A DNA stretch of 64,000 nucleotides from Streptomyces sp. NBC_01016 (GTDB lineage Bacteria; Actinomycetota; Actinomycetes; Streptomycetales; Streptomycetaceae): NCBI RefSeq assembly GCF_026341035.1, contig NZ_JAPEOQ010000001.1, positions 1,116,001 to 1,180,000 on the forward strand, written 5' to 3'. A model generated the notes under the pieces. That model did no database searches. It saw only the letters and a list, made by a program, of their open reading frames with translations, and was not told the DNA's origin. The position numbers and the translations under genes were made by a program. Positions within the stretch are counted from its first letter, which is position 1; every line of letters starts with the position of its first letter. Below are positions 54,725-62,174 of the stretch, one piece after another.

Positions 54725-55632
54725 CCACGATCAACATCGACCACGTCTCGCGCTGGTTCGGCAATGTCGTCGCGGTCAACGACGTCACGATGAACATCGC
54801 CCCCGGAGTGACCGGCCTGCTGGGGCCGAACGGCGCGGGCAAGTCCACGCTCATCAACATGATGGGCGGCTTCCTCGCCCCCTCGAACGGATCGGTGACC
54901 CTCGACGGACAGCCGATCTGGCGCAACGAACAGATCTACCGCCACATCGGCATCGTCCCCGAGCGCGAGGGGATGTACGACTTCCTCACGGGACGCGAAT
55001 TCGTCGTCGCCAACGCCGAGTTGCACGGCCTCGGCAAGCAGGCCGCCCAGGAGGCGCTGGCCACGGTCGAGATGGAGTACGCGCAGGACCGCAAGATCTC
55101 GACGTACTCCAAGGGCATGCGGCAGCGCGTGAAGATGGCTTCCGCGCTCGTCCACACGCCGTCGGTGCTGCTGCTCGACGAGCCGTTCAACGGCATGGAC
55201 CCGCGCCAGCGCATGCAGCTCATGGAGCTGCTGCGGAGCATGGGGGACGAGGGCCGCACCGTCCTGTTCTCCTCGCACATCCTCGAAGAGGTCGAGCAAC
55301 TGGCCTCCCACATCGAGGTGGTCGTCGCGGGCCGGCACGCCGCGAGCGGCGACTTCCGCAAGATCCGCCGCCTGATGACCGACCGTCCGCACCGCTACCT
55401 GATCCGCTCCAGCGACGACCGGGCGCTGGCCGCCGTACTGATCGCGGACCCGTCGACGGCGGGCATCGAGGTCGACCTGAAGGAGGGCGCGCTGCACGTC
55501 CAGGCCGTCGACTTCGGCCGGTTCACGACGCTGCTCCCGAAGGTCGCGCAGGCGCACGGCATCCGGCTGCTCACGGTCTCGCCGTCCGACGAGTCCCTCG
55601 AGTCCGTCTTCTCGTATCTGGTCGCGGCGTAG
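54721..55632 (+). CDS. ABC transporter ATP-binding protein
   Basis: A 303-residue ATPase. Walker A is GPNGAGKST (about 35-43), signature YSKGMRQRVKMASAL, Walker B VLLLDEPFNGMD. A C-terminal part (about 215-303) with a mixed fold follows, as in related exporters. It starts with GTG overlapping the permease stop. It is a clear paralogue of the first ATPase, so the operon looks like a duplicated ATPase-permease unit. Confidence 0.93.
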   Translation: MTTINIDHVSRWFGNVVAVNDVTMNIAPGVTGLLGPNGAGKSTLINMMGGFLAPSNGSVTLDGQPIWRNEQIYRHIGIVPEREGMYDFLTGREFVVANAELHGLGKQAAQEALATVEMEYAQDRKISTYSKGMRQRVKMASALVHTPSVLLLDEPFNGMDPRQRMQLMELLRSMGDEGRTVLFSSHILEEVEQLASHIEVVVAGRHAASGDFRKIRRLMTDRPHRYLIRSSDDRALAAVLIADPSTAGIEVDLKEGALHVQAVDFGRFTTLLPKVAQAHGIRLLTVSPSDESLESVFSYLVAA

Positions 55633-55641
55633 GAGGCCCTG

Positions 55642-56361
55642 ATGTACGACCCCACTGTCGCCCGACTCACCTACCGGGCCCTGCTCGGCAGGCGCCGGGC
55701 CCTCATCCTCTTCGCGCTGCCCGTGCTGCTGATCGCGATCGCCGCGCTCGTGCGCGGGCTCACGGGAGCAGACGACCAGACCGCGTCCGACCTCCTCGGC
55801 GGCTTCGCGCTCGCCACGATGGTGCCGCTGATCGGTGTCATCGCGGGGACCGGAGCCATCGGCCCGGAGATCGACGACGGCTCCGTGGTCTACCTGCTCT
55901 CGAAGCCGCTCAAGCGGCCCACGATCATCTTCACCAAGCTCATCGTGGCGATCGGCGTGACCATGGTGTTCTCCGCCGTCCCGACGCTCATCGCGGGCCT
56001 CATCCTGAACGGGAACGGGCAGCAGATCGCCGTCGCCTACACGATCGCGGCTCTCGTCGCCTCCATCGCGTACGCGGCGATCTTCCTGCTGCTCGGCACG
56101 GTCACCCGGCACGCGGTCGTCTTCGGCCTCGTCTACGCCCTCGTATGGGAGGCCCTGTTCGGGTCCCTGGTCTCCGGGGCGCGCACGCTCAGCGTGCAGC
56201 AGTGGTCGCTCGCGGTCGCCCAGAAGGTGGCCGGCGGCGACCTCGTCACCTCGGACGTGGGGCTGCCGCTCGCGACGGTGCTCCTGGTGGTGGTGACGGT
56301 TCTGGCGACCTGGTACGCCGGGCAGAAGCTGCGGACCCTGAAGCTGGCCGGTGAGGAGTAG
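55642..56361 (+). CDS. ABC transporter permease
   Basis: A 239-residue permease of the ABC-2 type with six helices (MYDPTVARLTYRALLGRRRA at its start, GPEIDDGSVVYLLSKPLKRP after the second helix). It follows the second ATPase after 9 bases and probably pairs with it. A 13-bp terminator ends the operon. Confidence 0.9.
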   Translation: MYDPTVARLTYRALLGRRRALILFALPVLLIAIAALVRGLTGADDQTASDLLGGFALATMVPLIGVIAGTGAIGPEIDDGSVVYLLSKPLKRPTIIFTKLIVAIGVTMVFSAVPTLIAGLILNGNGQQIAVAYTIAALVASIAYAAIFLLLGTVTRHAVVFGLVYALVWEALFGSLVSGARTLSVQQWSLAVAQKVAGGDLVTSDVGLPLATVLLVVVTVLATWYAGQKLRTLKLAGEE

Positions 56362-56407
56362 GACCCGGCCGCCGCACGGGCTCCGGGTCGGTTCTTGATG
56401 CCGATTT

Positions 56408-56439
56408 CACCCTCCCACCAGGACACTGGTGGGAGGGTG
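56408..56439 (+). terminator. terminator of the ABC operon
   Basis: CACCCTCCCACCA (56408-56420) pairs with TGGTGGGAGGGTG (56427-56439) around a 6-nt loop, 46 bases after the permease stop. Confidence 0.85.
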
Positions 56440-56491
56440 CGCCGTTCGGCAGGCGCCCCGATGAAGACCCGGAGTACCCGGAGGACCCGCG

Positions 56492-56734
56492 ATGGCACAC
56501 GAACCGAACCGCGAGGGGGACCGGCCCGGTCAGGGCGACGACACCTGGGACGACGTCGTCCTGGACACCGACTTCATACGTGCCGCCGAGACGACCGAAC
56601 CGTCGGCGCGGGCCCGCATGCTCGCCGAGCGGTGGCGAAAGGGTGGCCCCGAGCCCCAGCCGTGGCGTTCGGACGAGCCGCCCGCGGGGTGGTTCTTCAG
56701 CAAGGCGCGGCGGCGCAGGCGGCGCCGCCGGTGA
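56492..56734 (+). CDS. small conserved Streptomyces protein, unknown function
   Basis: An 80-residue hydrophilic protein that I do not recognise beyond Streptomyces. It has an acidic first half (DDTWDDVVLDTDFIRAAE), then PSARARMLAERWRK and WRSDEPPAGWFF, and ends in a run of arginines. The GGAGGACC ribosome site lies 7 nt before the ATG. It stands alone after the ABC operon terminator. The shape suggests a nucleic-acid or partner-binding peptide, which is speculation. Confidence 0.65.
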   Translation: MAHEPNREGDRPGQGDDTWDDVVLDTDFIRAAETTEPSARARMLAERWRKGGPEPQPWRSDEPPAGWFFSKARRRRRRRR

Positions 56735-56908
56735 GCCGGTGGGCGCCGGCGATTAATTCGGTGGCGTCGAACTCCGCCGCGCGGCACAGTAGTTGTGTCA
56801 GTGCGCCGACCGTGGCGCCCAAGGACCGGGAGAGGAGCGCGGCGATGTCCTTCAACAGTCCGTCGAGCTCCCGGCAGGGCGGCCCGAGGCAGGCTCCGGA
56901 GTAGTCAT
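56697..56908 (-). pseudogene. possible small gene with frameshift
   Basis: A minus-strand frame ending at 56697 has codon use typical of Streptomyces genes (high third-position GC) and a helical sequence, LLKDIAALLSRSLGATVGAL. It has no in-frame ATG. An ATG at 56908, with GGAG 4 nt upstream, opens MTTPEPASGRPAG in another frame; adding one base in the short GGG run would join them. It contains a TTA codon. It overlaps the end of the plus-strand gene. It may be a broken gene, a sequence error or chance. Confidence 0.35.
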
Positions 56909-57000
56909 TGCACTCCGTCGAGCCGCGCCCAGGGTGTCGCCCGGGGCGGCCGCTTCGAGCGCGTGTCCTTCTTCCGTGACACGCGGGCCGCCCACCCTTT

Positions 57001-57045
57001 GCATCGAGGGCCGGCCCCGGTACAGCCGGGGCCGGCCCTCGATGC
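57001..57045. terminator. 20-bp bidirectional hairpin terminator
   Basis: A perfect 20-bp stem (57001-57020 with 57026-57045) around TACAG. It lies 15 bases after the stop of the leftward HAD gene, at the convergence point. Confidence 0.88.
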
Positions 57046-57060
57046 AACATCACAAACCGC

Positions 57061-57885
57061 TCAGCCGAGCAACCGCTCCAGCACCACCGCGATGCCATCG
57101 TCCTCGTTCGACGACGTCACCTCGTTGGCCACCGTCTTGAGCTCCTCGTGGGCGTTCGACATGGCCACGCCGTGGGACGCCCAGCCGAACATCGGGATGT
57201 CGTTGGGCATGTCGCCGAAGGCGATCGTGTCGACGGCCTTCGCGCCCAGGCGGCGGGCCGCAAGGGAGAGCCCCGTGGCCTTGGAGAGGCCGAGCGGGAG
57301 CAGCTCCACGATGCCCTCGCCCGCCATCGTGACCCCCACCAGACCGCCGGCGACGGTGCGCGCGACCTCCGCCAGCTGGTCGTCGGTCAGGCCCGGATGC
57401 TGGACGTACACCTTGTTGAGCGGCTGCGCCCACAGCTCCGCGAGCTCCGTGAACGGGACGACCGGGAGCGGGCCCTCCTGCACCTCGTAGCCGGGGCCGA
57501 CGATGACCTCGCCCTCGAGGCCGTCGCGGCTCGCGGCGAGCGCCAGTGGGCCGAGCTCGGCCTCGATCTTGGCGAGCGCGAGCCCCGCCAGCTGCCGGTC
57601 GAGCGTCACCGAGGTGAGCAGCCGGTGCTCCCCCGCGTGGTAGACCTGCGCGCCCTGGCCGCACACCGCGAGCCCCTCGTAGCCGAGGTCGTCGAGGATG
57701 TGGCGGGTCCAGGGCACGGCCCTGCCGGTCACGATGATGTGCGCGGCGCCCGCCGCGGTGGCCGCGGTGAGCGCGTCACGCGTGCGCTCGGAGACCGTGT
57801 CGTCGGAACGCAGCAGCGTTCCGTCGAGATCGGTCGCCACGAGCTTGTACGGAAAGGCAGGGGCGAGGGGAGCGGGGTGGCTCAC
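57061..57885 (-). CDS. HAD-superfamily (Cof-type) phosphatase
   Basis: A 274-residue Cof-like hydrolase with motif I VATDLDGTLLRSDD, motif II IIVTGRAVPW and motifs III/IV GDMPNDIPMFGWAS plus GLSKATGL. It shares its layout with the gene at 46247. It starts with GTG at 57885 and lies 51 bases downstream of serS on the same strand, so it is probably expressed with it. Substrate unknown. Confidence 0.9.
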   Translation of the reverse strand: MSHPAPLAPAFPYKLVATDLDGTLLRSDDTVSERTRDALTAATAAGAAHIIVTGRAVPWTRHILDDLGYEGLAVCGQGAQVYHAGEHRLLTSVTLDRQLAGLALAKIEAELGPLALAASRDGLEGEVIVGPGYEVQEGPLPVVPFTELAELWAQPLNKVYVQHPGLTDDQLAEVARTVAGGLVGVTMAGEGIVELLPLGLSKATGLSLAARRLGAKAVDTIAFGDMPNDIPMFGWASHGVAMSNAHEELKTVANEVTSSNEDDGIAVVLERLLG

Positions 57886-57936
57886 TTGGCGTTCGGCTCC
57901 AGGCTGGGCAGGCTGCGCAGGCCGGTCAGGCTGCGA

Positions 57937-59208
57937 TTACTTGGGGTCCAGGGTGGTGCGTCCCCCAAGGTAGGGCCGGAGCATCTCCGGAACCCGCACC
58001 GAGCCGTCGGCCTGCTGGTGATTCTCCAGGATCGCGACGATCGTGCGCGGGACGGCGCACAGCGTGCCGTTCAGCGTCGCGAGCGGCTGGACCTTCTTGC
58101 CGTCGCGCATCCGGATCGACAGGCGGCGCGCCTGGAATCCGTCGCAGTTCGAGGCCGAGGTCAGCTCGCGGTACTTGCCCTGCGTCGGGATCCACGCCTC
58201 GCAGTCGAACTTGCGCGAGGCGGAGGCGCCGAGGTCGCCGGTGGCGACGTCGATCACCTGGAAGGGCAGCTCGAGGCCGGTCAGCCACTGCTTCTCCCAC
58301 TCCAGGAGCCGCTGGTGCTCGTTCTCCGCGTCCTCCGGGGCGACGTACGAGAACATCTCGACCTTGTTGAACTGGTGCACGCGGAAGATGCCGCGGGTGT
58401 CCTTGCCGTACGTGCCGGCCTCGCGGCGGTAGGACGGCGAGAAGCCGGCGTAGCGCAGCGGCAGCTGTGCGCCGTCGACGATCTCGTCCATGTGGTACGC
58501 GGCGAGCGGGACCTCGGAGGTGCCGACCAGGTAGTAGTCGTCCTTCTCCAGGTGGTACACGTTCTCCGCGGCCTGGCCGAGGAAGCCGGTGCCCTCCATG
58601 GCGCGCGGGCGCACCAGGGACGGGGTCAGCATCGGCGTGAAGCCGGCCTCGGTGGCCTGCGCGATCGCCGCGTTGACCAGGGCGAGCTCGAGCAGCGCGC
58701 CGACGCCGGTCATGTAGTAGAAGCGCGAGCCGGAGACCTTCGCGCCGCGCTCGACGTCGATGGCGCCGAGCGCCTCGCCGAGCTCCAGGTGGTCCTTGGG
58801 CTCGAAGCCCTCGGCGCCGAAGTCGCGGATCGTGCCGTGCGTCTCCAGGACGACGAAGTCCTCCTCGCCGCCGCGCGGGACGTCGGGGTGCACGATGTTG
58901 CCCAGCTGGAGCGCCAGGCGCTGCGTCTCTTCCTCGGCCTCGCGCTGCTCGGCCTCTGCGGCCTTGACGGCGGCGGAGAGTTCGCCCGTCTTCTTCAGCA
59001 GCTCCTGGCGCTCCTCGGGGGAGGCCTTGGGGATCAGCTTGCCGAGCGACTTCTGCTCGGAACGGAGTTCGTCGAAGCGGAGCCCGGACGACCTGCGCCG
59101 CTCGTCGGCGGACAGGACGGAGTCGACGAGCGCGACGTCCTCTCCACGGGCGCGCTGGGAGGCGCGAACACGGTCGGGGTCCTCACGGAGCAGGCGAAGG
59201 TCAATCAC
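57937..59208 (-). CDS. serS: seryl-tRNA synthetase
   Basis: A 423-residue class II synthetase that charges tRNA-Ser. The N-terminal coiled coil (about 25-100) binds the tRNA long arm. Motif 2 is seen in [26 protein letters not shown] sequence (about 265-285) and motif 3 in the C-terminal part (ALNTLNGT-type, here [19 protein letters not shown]). The start is GTG at 59208; the only purine run (TTGAGG) abuts it, so the transcript may be leaderless. The upstream 643 bases hold a DnaA-box cluster. Confidence 0.96.
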   Translation of the reverse strand: MIDLRLLREDPDRVRASQRARGEDVALVDSVLSADERRRSSGLRFDELRSEQKSLGKLIPKASPEERQELLKKTGELSAAVKAAEAEQREAEEETQRLALQLGNIVHPDVPRGGEEDFVVLETHGTIRDFGAEGFEPKDHLELGEALGAIDVERGAKVSGSRFYYMTGVGALLELALVNAAIAQATEAGFTPMLTPSLVRPRAMEGTGFLGQAAENVYHLEKDDYYLVGTSEVPLAAYHMDEIVDGAQLPLRYAGFSPSYRREAGTYGKDTRGIFRVHQFNKVEMFSYVAPEDAENEHQRLLEWEKQWLTGLELPFQVIDVATGDLGASASRKFDCEAWIPTQGKYRELTSASNCDGFQARRLSIRMRDGKKVQPLATLNGTLCAVPRTIVAILENHQQADGSVRVPEMLRPYLGGRTTLDPK

Positions 59209-59435
59209 CCCTCAAGGTTACCGTTGCCCGCTTCGGGCCCACGACCCGATATCCGTTGCACTCCCTTATGCCCTATTTGCCGGAATGTGAATTGAGGGTG
59301 GAGCGCGGCTGGAAAAGATCCACACGAGGCCCCGTCGGGCGTGTCAAGGAAAACTGCCACTTTCCCTTGAAAGGGGCAGACGCGGCACTTCACCTTGACC
59401 CGATCCCCTTGCCGCGGGCGGGACTTGGGGGCCCG

Positions 59436-59747
59436 CTATCCACAGTGATGCACAGGCCAGAAAAGTTATCCACAGGCTGTGAAAATGATCTGTGGATGCC
59501 GGAAGAGATCATTCCGAAAGCCACATGCGTAACGAAGAATTCCCCTCTCAAACCGCGTGCAAGCTCACTTTCGGGTGGAAATGCTTCACTCCAAAGAGTT
59601 GATCACGGCAAATGCATGGACGAAGGGTGACCTGCCGGGCTGTGGACGCATCTGGGGGCTGTGGGCCGATTTGTCGACCAACCAGCACCTTCCTGTCGAC
59701 TTGTCCCCAGGTCGAGAAGGCGCCCTGTGGATAACTTCTGTGGATGA
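59436..59747. promoter_or_regulatory. DnaA-box cluster in the 643-base serS-pheA gap
   Basis: Within the gene-free stretch 59209-59851 are four boxes that fit the consensus: CTATCCACA (59436-59444), perfect TTATCCACA (59466-59474), and on the minus strand perfect TTATCCACA (59726-59734) and TCATCCACA (59739-59747). Near-matches lie at 59491-59499, 59641-59649 and 59802. The region is AT-richer than the rest of the window. No credible ORF is present. Confidence 0.8.
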
Positions 59748-59788
59748 AGAAAATCCGCTGGTAGGACCGGGTGTCCAGGCAAAAAGGA

Positions 59789-59821
59789 GCCGGATCCGGC
59801 GGTGGACAACCCGGATCCGGC
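59789..59821 (-). terminator. Rho-independent terminator of pheA
   Basis: GCCGGATCCGG (59789-59799) pairs with CCGGATCCGGC (59811-59821). On the minus strand the stem is followed by CTCCTTTTTG, a T-run that is rare in this genome. It lies 30 bases after the pheA stop. Confidence 0.85.
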
Positions 59822-59851
59822 AGTGGATTACGGCCGGCTAGGGCCGATGCG

Positions 59852-60787
59852 CTAGAACCGGCCGTCCTGGCAGCGCGCCAGCCAGTCCGACGCCGCCACG
59901 AACTCGCCGTCCGAGGTTCCCGAGCGCAGCGGGCGCACGTCCTCGACGGCGACCCCGGCCCGCGGGTACGAGCCGAGGAAGCGCACCTCCGGGCAGGCCC
60001 GCTTCAGCCCCATCAACGCCTCGGCCACCCGGCGGTCCGCGATGTGCCCCTCCGCGTCGATCGCGAAGCAGTAGTCGCCGATGCCCGTGCCGGTGGGCCG
60101 GGACTGCAGCAGCACCAGGTTGACCCCGCGGATGGCGAACTCCTGGAGCAGCTCCATCAGCCCACCGGGGTGGTCCTCGCGCTGCCAGATGACGACCGAA
60201 GTCTTGTCCGCGCCGGTGGGCGCCGCGGGCCGGGCCGGCCTGCCGACCAGGACGAAGCGCGTCTGCGCGTTCTCCGCGTCGTGGATCTCGGTGACCAGTG
60301 GCACGAGCCCGTACTTCTCGGCCGCGAACTCGCCGGCGAACGCGGCGTCGTAGCGCCCCTCCTGTACGAGACGCGCGCCGTCGGCGTTCGACGCCGCGGA
60401 CTCCCAGATCACGTCCTCGGCCAGGTTGGCCTTCATCCACTTGCGCACCTGCGGCTGGGCGGCCGGGTGCGCGGTGACCGTCTTGATGTCGGAGATCGCG
60501 GTGCCGGGGCGGACGAGCAGCGCGAAGGTGATGTCGAGCAGCACCTCGCGGTAGATCATCAGCGGCTCGCCGGCGACCAGCTCGTCGAGGGTCGTGGTGA
60601 TGCCGCCCTCGACGGAGTTCTCGATCGGCACGAACGCGGCCTCGGCCTTGCCACTGCGGACGGCGTCGAGCGCCGCGGGCACGGACACCACGGGGACGAG
60701 TTCCCGGGTGGCCGTCTCCGGGAGCGTGCGCAGGGCGACTTCGGTGAAGGTGCCCTCGGGGCCGAGATACACGTAGCTGGCTGGCAT
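59852..60787 (-). CDS. pheA: prephenate dehydratase
   Basis: A 311-residue monofunctional prephenate dehydratase, last-but-one step of phenylalanine synthesis. The catalytic domain (1-185) starts YLGPEGTFTEVAL and holds the TRF motif in ENAQTRFVLVG. The C-terminal ACT domain (about 200-280, DHPGGLMELLQEFAIRGVNL) senses phenylalanine. The chorismate mutase part of the E. coli fusion is absent. The ATG at 60787 gives the standard N-terminus. Confidence 0.96.
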   Translation of the reverse strand: MPASYVYLGPEGTFTEVALRTLPETATRELVPVVSVPAALDAVRSGKAEAAFVPIENSVEGGITTTLDELVAGEPLMIYREVLLDITFALLVRPGTAISDIKTVTAHPAAQPQVRKWMKANLAEDVIWESAASNADGARLVQEGRYDAAFAGEFAAEKYGLVPLVTEIHDAENAQTRFVLVGRPARPAAPTGADKTSVVIWQREDHPGGLMELLQEFAIRGVNLVLLQSRPTGTGIGDYCFAIDAEGHIADRRVAEALMGLKRACPEVRFLGSYPRAGVAVEDVRPLRSGTSDGEFVAASDWLARCQDGRF

Positions 60788-60873
60788 GGGCTCACCCTAA
60801 TGCGCCCTACGAGGCCGGGCTCACGGATGCGTCACGGGCCACCTCACCCGGCGACGGCCCCACCCGGACCCGC

Positions 60874-62166
60874 TCACCCCTCCAGCAACGCCTGCCCCAC
60901 ATAGCCGCCCTTCTCGGCGCCGCCGGGCACCGCGAAGAGCCCGCTCGCCTCGTGCCGGATGAACTTCGACAGGGCGTCGCCGCGGTCGAGCTTGCGCTGC
61001 ACCGGCACGAAGCCGCGCAGCGGATCCGCCTGCCAGCAGATGAAGAGCAGGCCGGCGTCCGGGGTGCCGTCCTTGTCGTAGCCGTCGTGGTACGAGAACG
61101 GGCGGCGCAGCAGCGCGGATCCGCCGTTCTGGTCGGGCCGGGTGATGCGGGCGTGCGCGTTGAGCGGGATGACGAGGTCGCCGCTGGCGTCCGTCTTCTC
61201 CAGGTCCGGCTCGGTGGTCTCCTTGCCGCCGGTCAGCGGGGCGCCGCTCGACTTCTTGCGCCCGATGACGTGCTCCTGCGCCGTCGTCGACAGCTTCTCC
61301 CAGTCGTCGAGGAGCATCCGGATGCGGCGTACGACGACGTACGAGCCGCCTCCCATCCATGCGGGGGACTGCGTGGAGCCCGAACCCGGCACGAAGATCC
61401 GCTTGTTGAAGTCGGCCTCGGACGGCTTGGGGTTGTTGGTGCCGTCGACCTGGCCCATCAGATTGCGGACCGTCATCGGGTGGGCGGTGGCCCCCGGCGA
61501 GCGGTTGAAGCCGTTCATCTGCCAGCGCAGCCTGGCCACGCCGCCCGCGTCCTTCTGGATCGCGCGCAGCGCGTGGAAGGCGACGAGCGGGTCGTTCGCG
61601 CCGATCTGCACCCACAGGTCGCCGTTGCTGCGCGCCTTGTCGAGGTGGTCGGAGTAGAAGTCCGGCAGCGGGTCGAGGGCGGCGGGGCGCTGCTTCTCCA
61701 GTCCCGTACGGGAGAAGAAGCTGTGGCCGAAGCCGAAGGTGACCGTCAGCGACGAGGGGCCCGCGTCCCGGGCCACATCCGTGTCGTCCGAGGCCGAGGG
61801 CTCGCCCGCCATCAACCGCTCGGCCGTCGCCGACCAGCGGCGCAGCAGGGCCGCGGCCTCCTTGCGCCCCGCACTCGCGGCCAGGTCGAACGCGACGAGG
61901 TGCCCACTGGACTGCATCGCGGTGGTGATGCCGGGCTGATGTTTCCCGTGAAACATCACCTCGTCCGCCCCGATCGAGGTCAACGTGGCCTGCTGCTCTG
62001 GGGAGTTCGAGGACGCCACGGCATACCCCGCGCCCGCACCGACGGCGCCGAGAGCGACGCCGGTGGCACCCGCCGTCCCGATCAGGCGGCGCCGCGAGAT
62101 GCCCGGGGAGGACTCGGTACTGCTCTTGGAGTCAGCCGTGTCAGCCGTGTCAGTCGTGTCAGCCAT
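60874..62166 (-). CDS. Tat-exported DyP-type peroxidase (EfeB-like)
   Basis: A 430-residue dye-decolourising peroxidase. The N-terminus has a twin-arginine signal (ISRRRLIGTAGATGVALGAV, about 23-42). The haem-side GxxDG motif is GQVDGTNNP. Relatives act as extracellular deferrochelatases or peroxidases. The ATG at 62166 follows the stop of copCD by 8 bases, so the two genes are co-transcribed. A degenerate parS lies inside the coding sequence at 61941. Confidence 0.93.
   Translation of the reverse strand: MADTTDTADTADSKSSTESSPGISRRRLIGTAGATGVALGAVGAGAGYAVASSNSPEQQATLTSIGADEVMFHGKHQPGITTAMQSSGHLVAFDLAASAGRKEAAALLRRWSATAERLMAGEPSASDDTDVARDAGPSSLTVTFGFGHSFFSRTGLEKQRPAALDPLPDFYSDHLDKARSNGDLWVQIGANDPLVAFHALRAIQKDAGGVARLRWQMNGFNRSPGATAHPMTVRNLMGQVDGTNNPKPSEADFNKRIFVPGSGSTQSPAWMGGGSYVVVRRIRMLLDDWEKLSTTAQEHVIGRKKSSGAPLTGGKETTEPDLEKTDASGDLVIPLNAHARITRPDQNGGSALLRRPFSYHDGYDKDGTPDAGLLFICWQADPLRGFVPVQRKLDRGDALSKFIRHEASGLFAVPGGAEKGGYVGQALLEG
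61941..61954. promoter_or_regulatory. degenerate parS-like palindrome in DyP coding region
   Basis: GTTTCCCGTGAAAC differs from parS at one central position (A to C). The palindromic flanks GAT/ATC extend it, but the central CACGTG is lost. Binding by ParB is uncertain. Confidence 0.4.
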
Positions 62167-62174
62167 GGGGCGGG

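Noticed and set aside
57148..59295. 715-codon plus-strand frame opposite the HAD and serS genes
   Set aside because: Shadow of serS and the Cof-type phosphatase, both of which have clear motifs on the minus strand.
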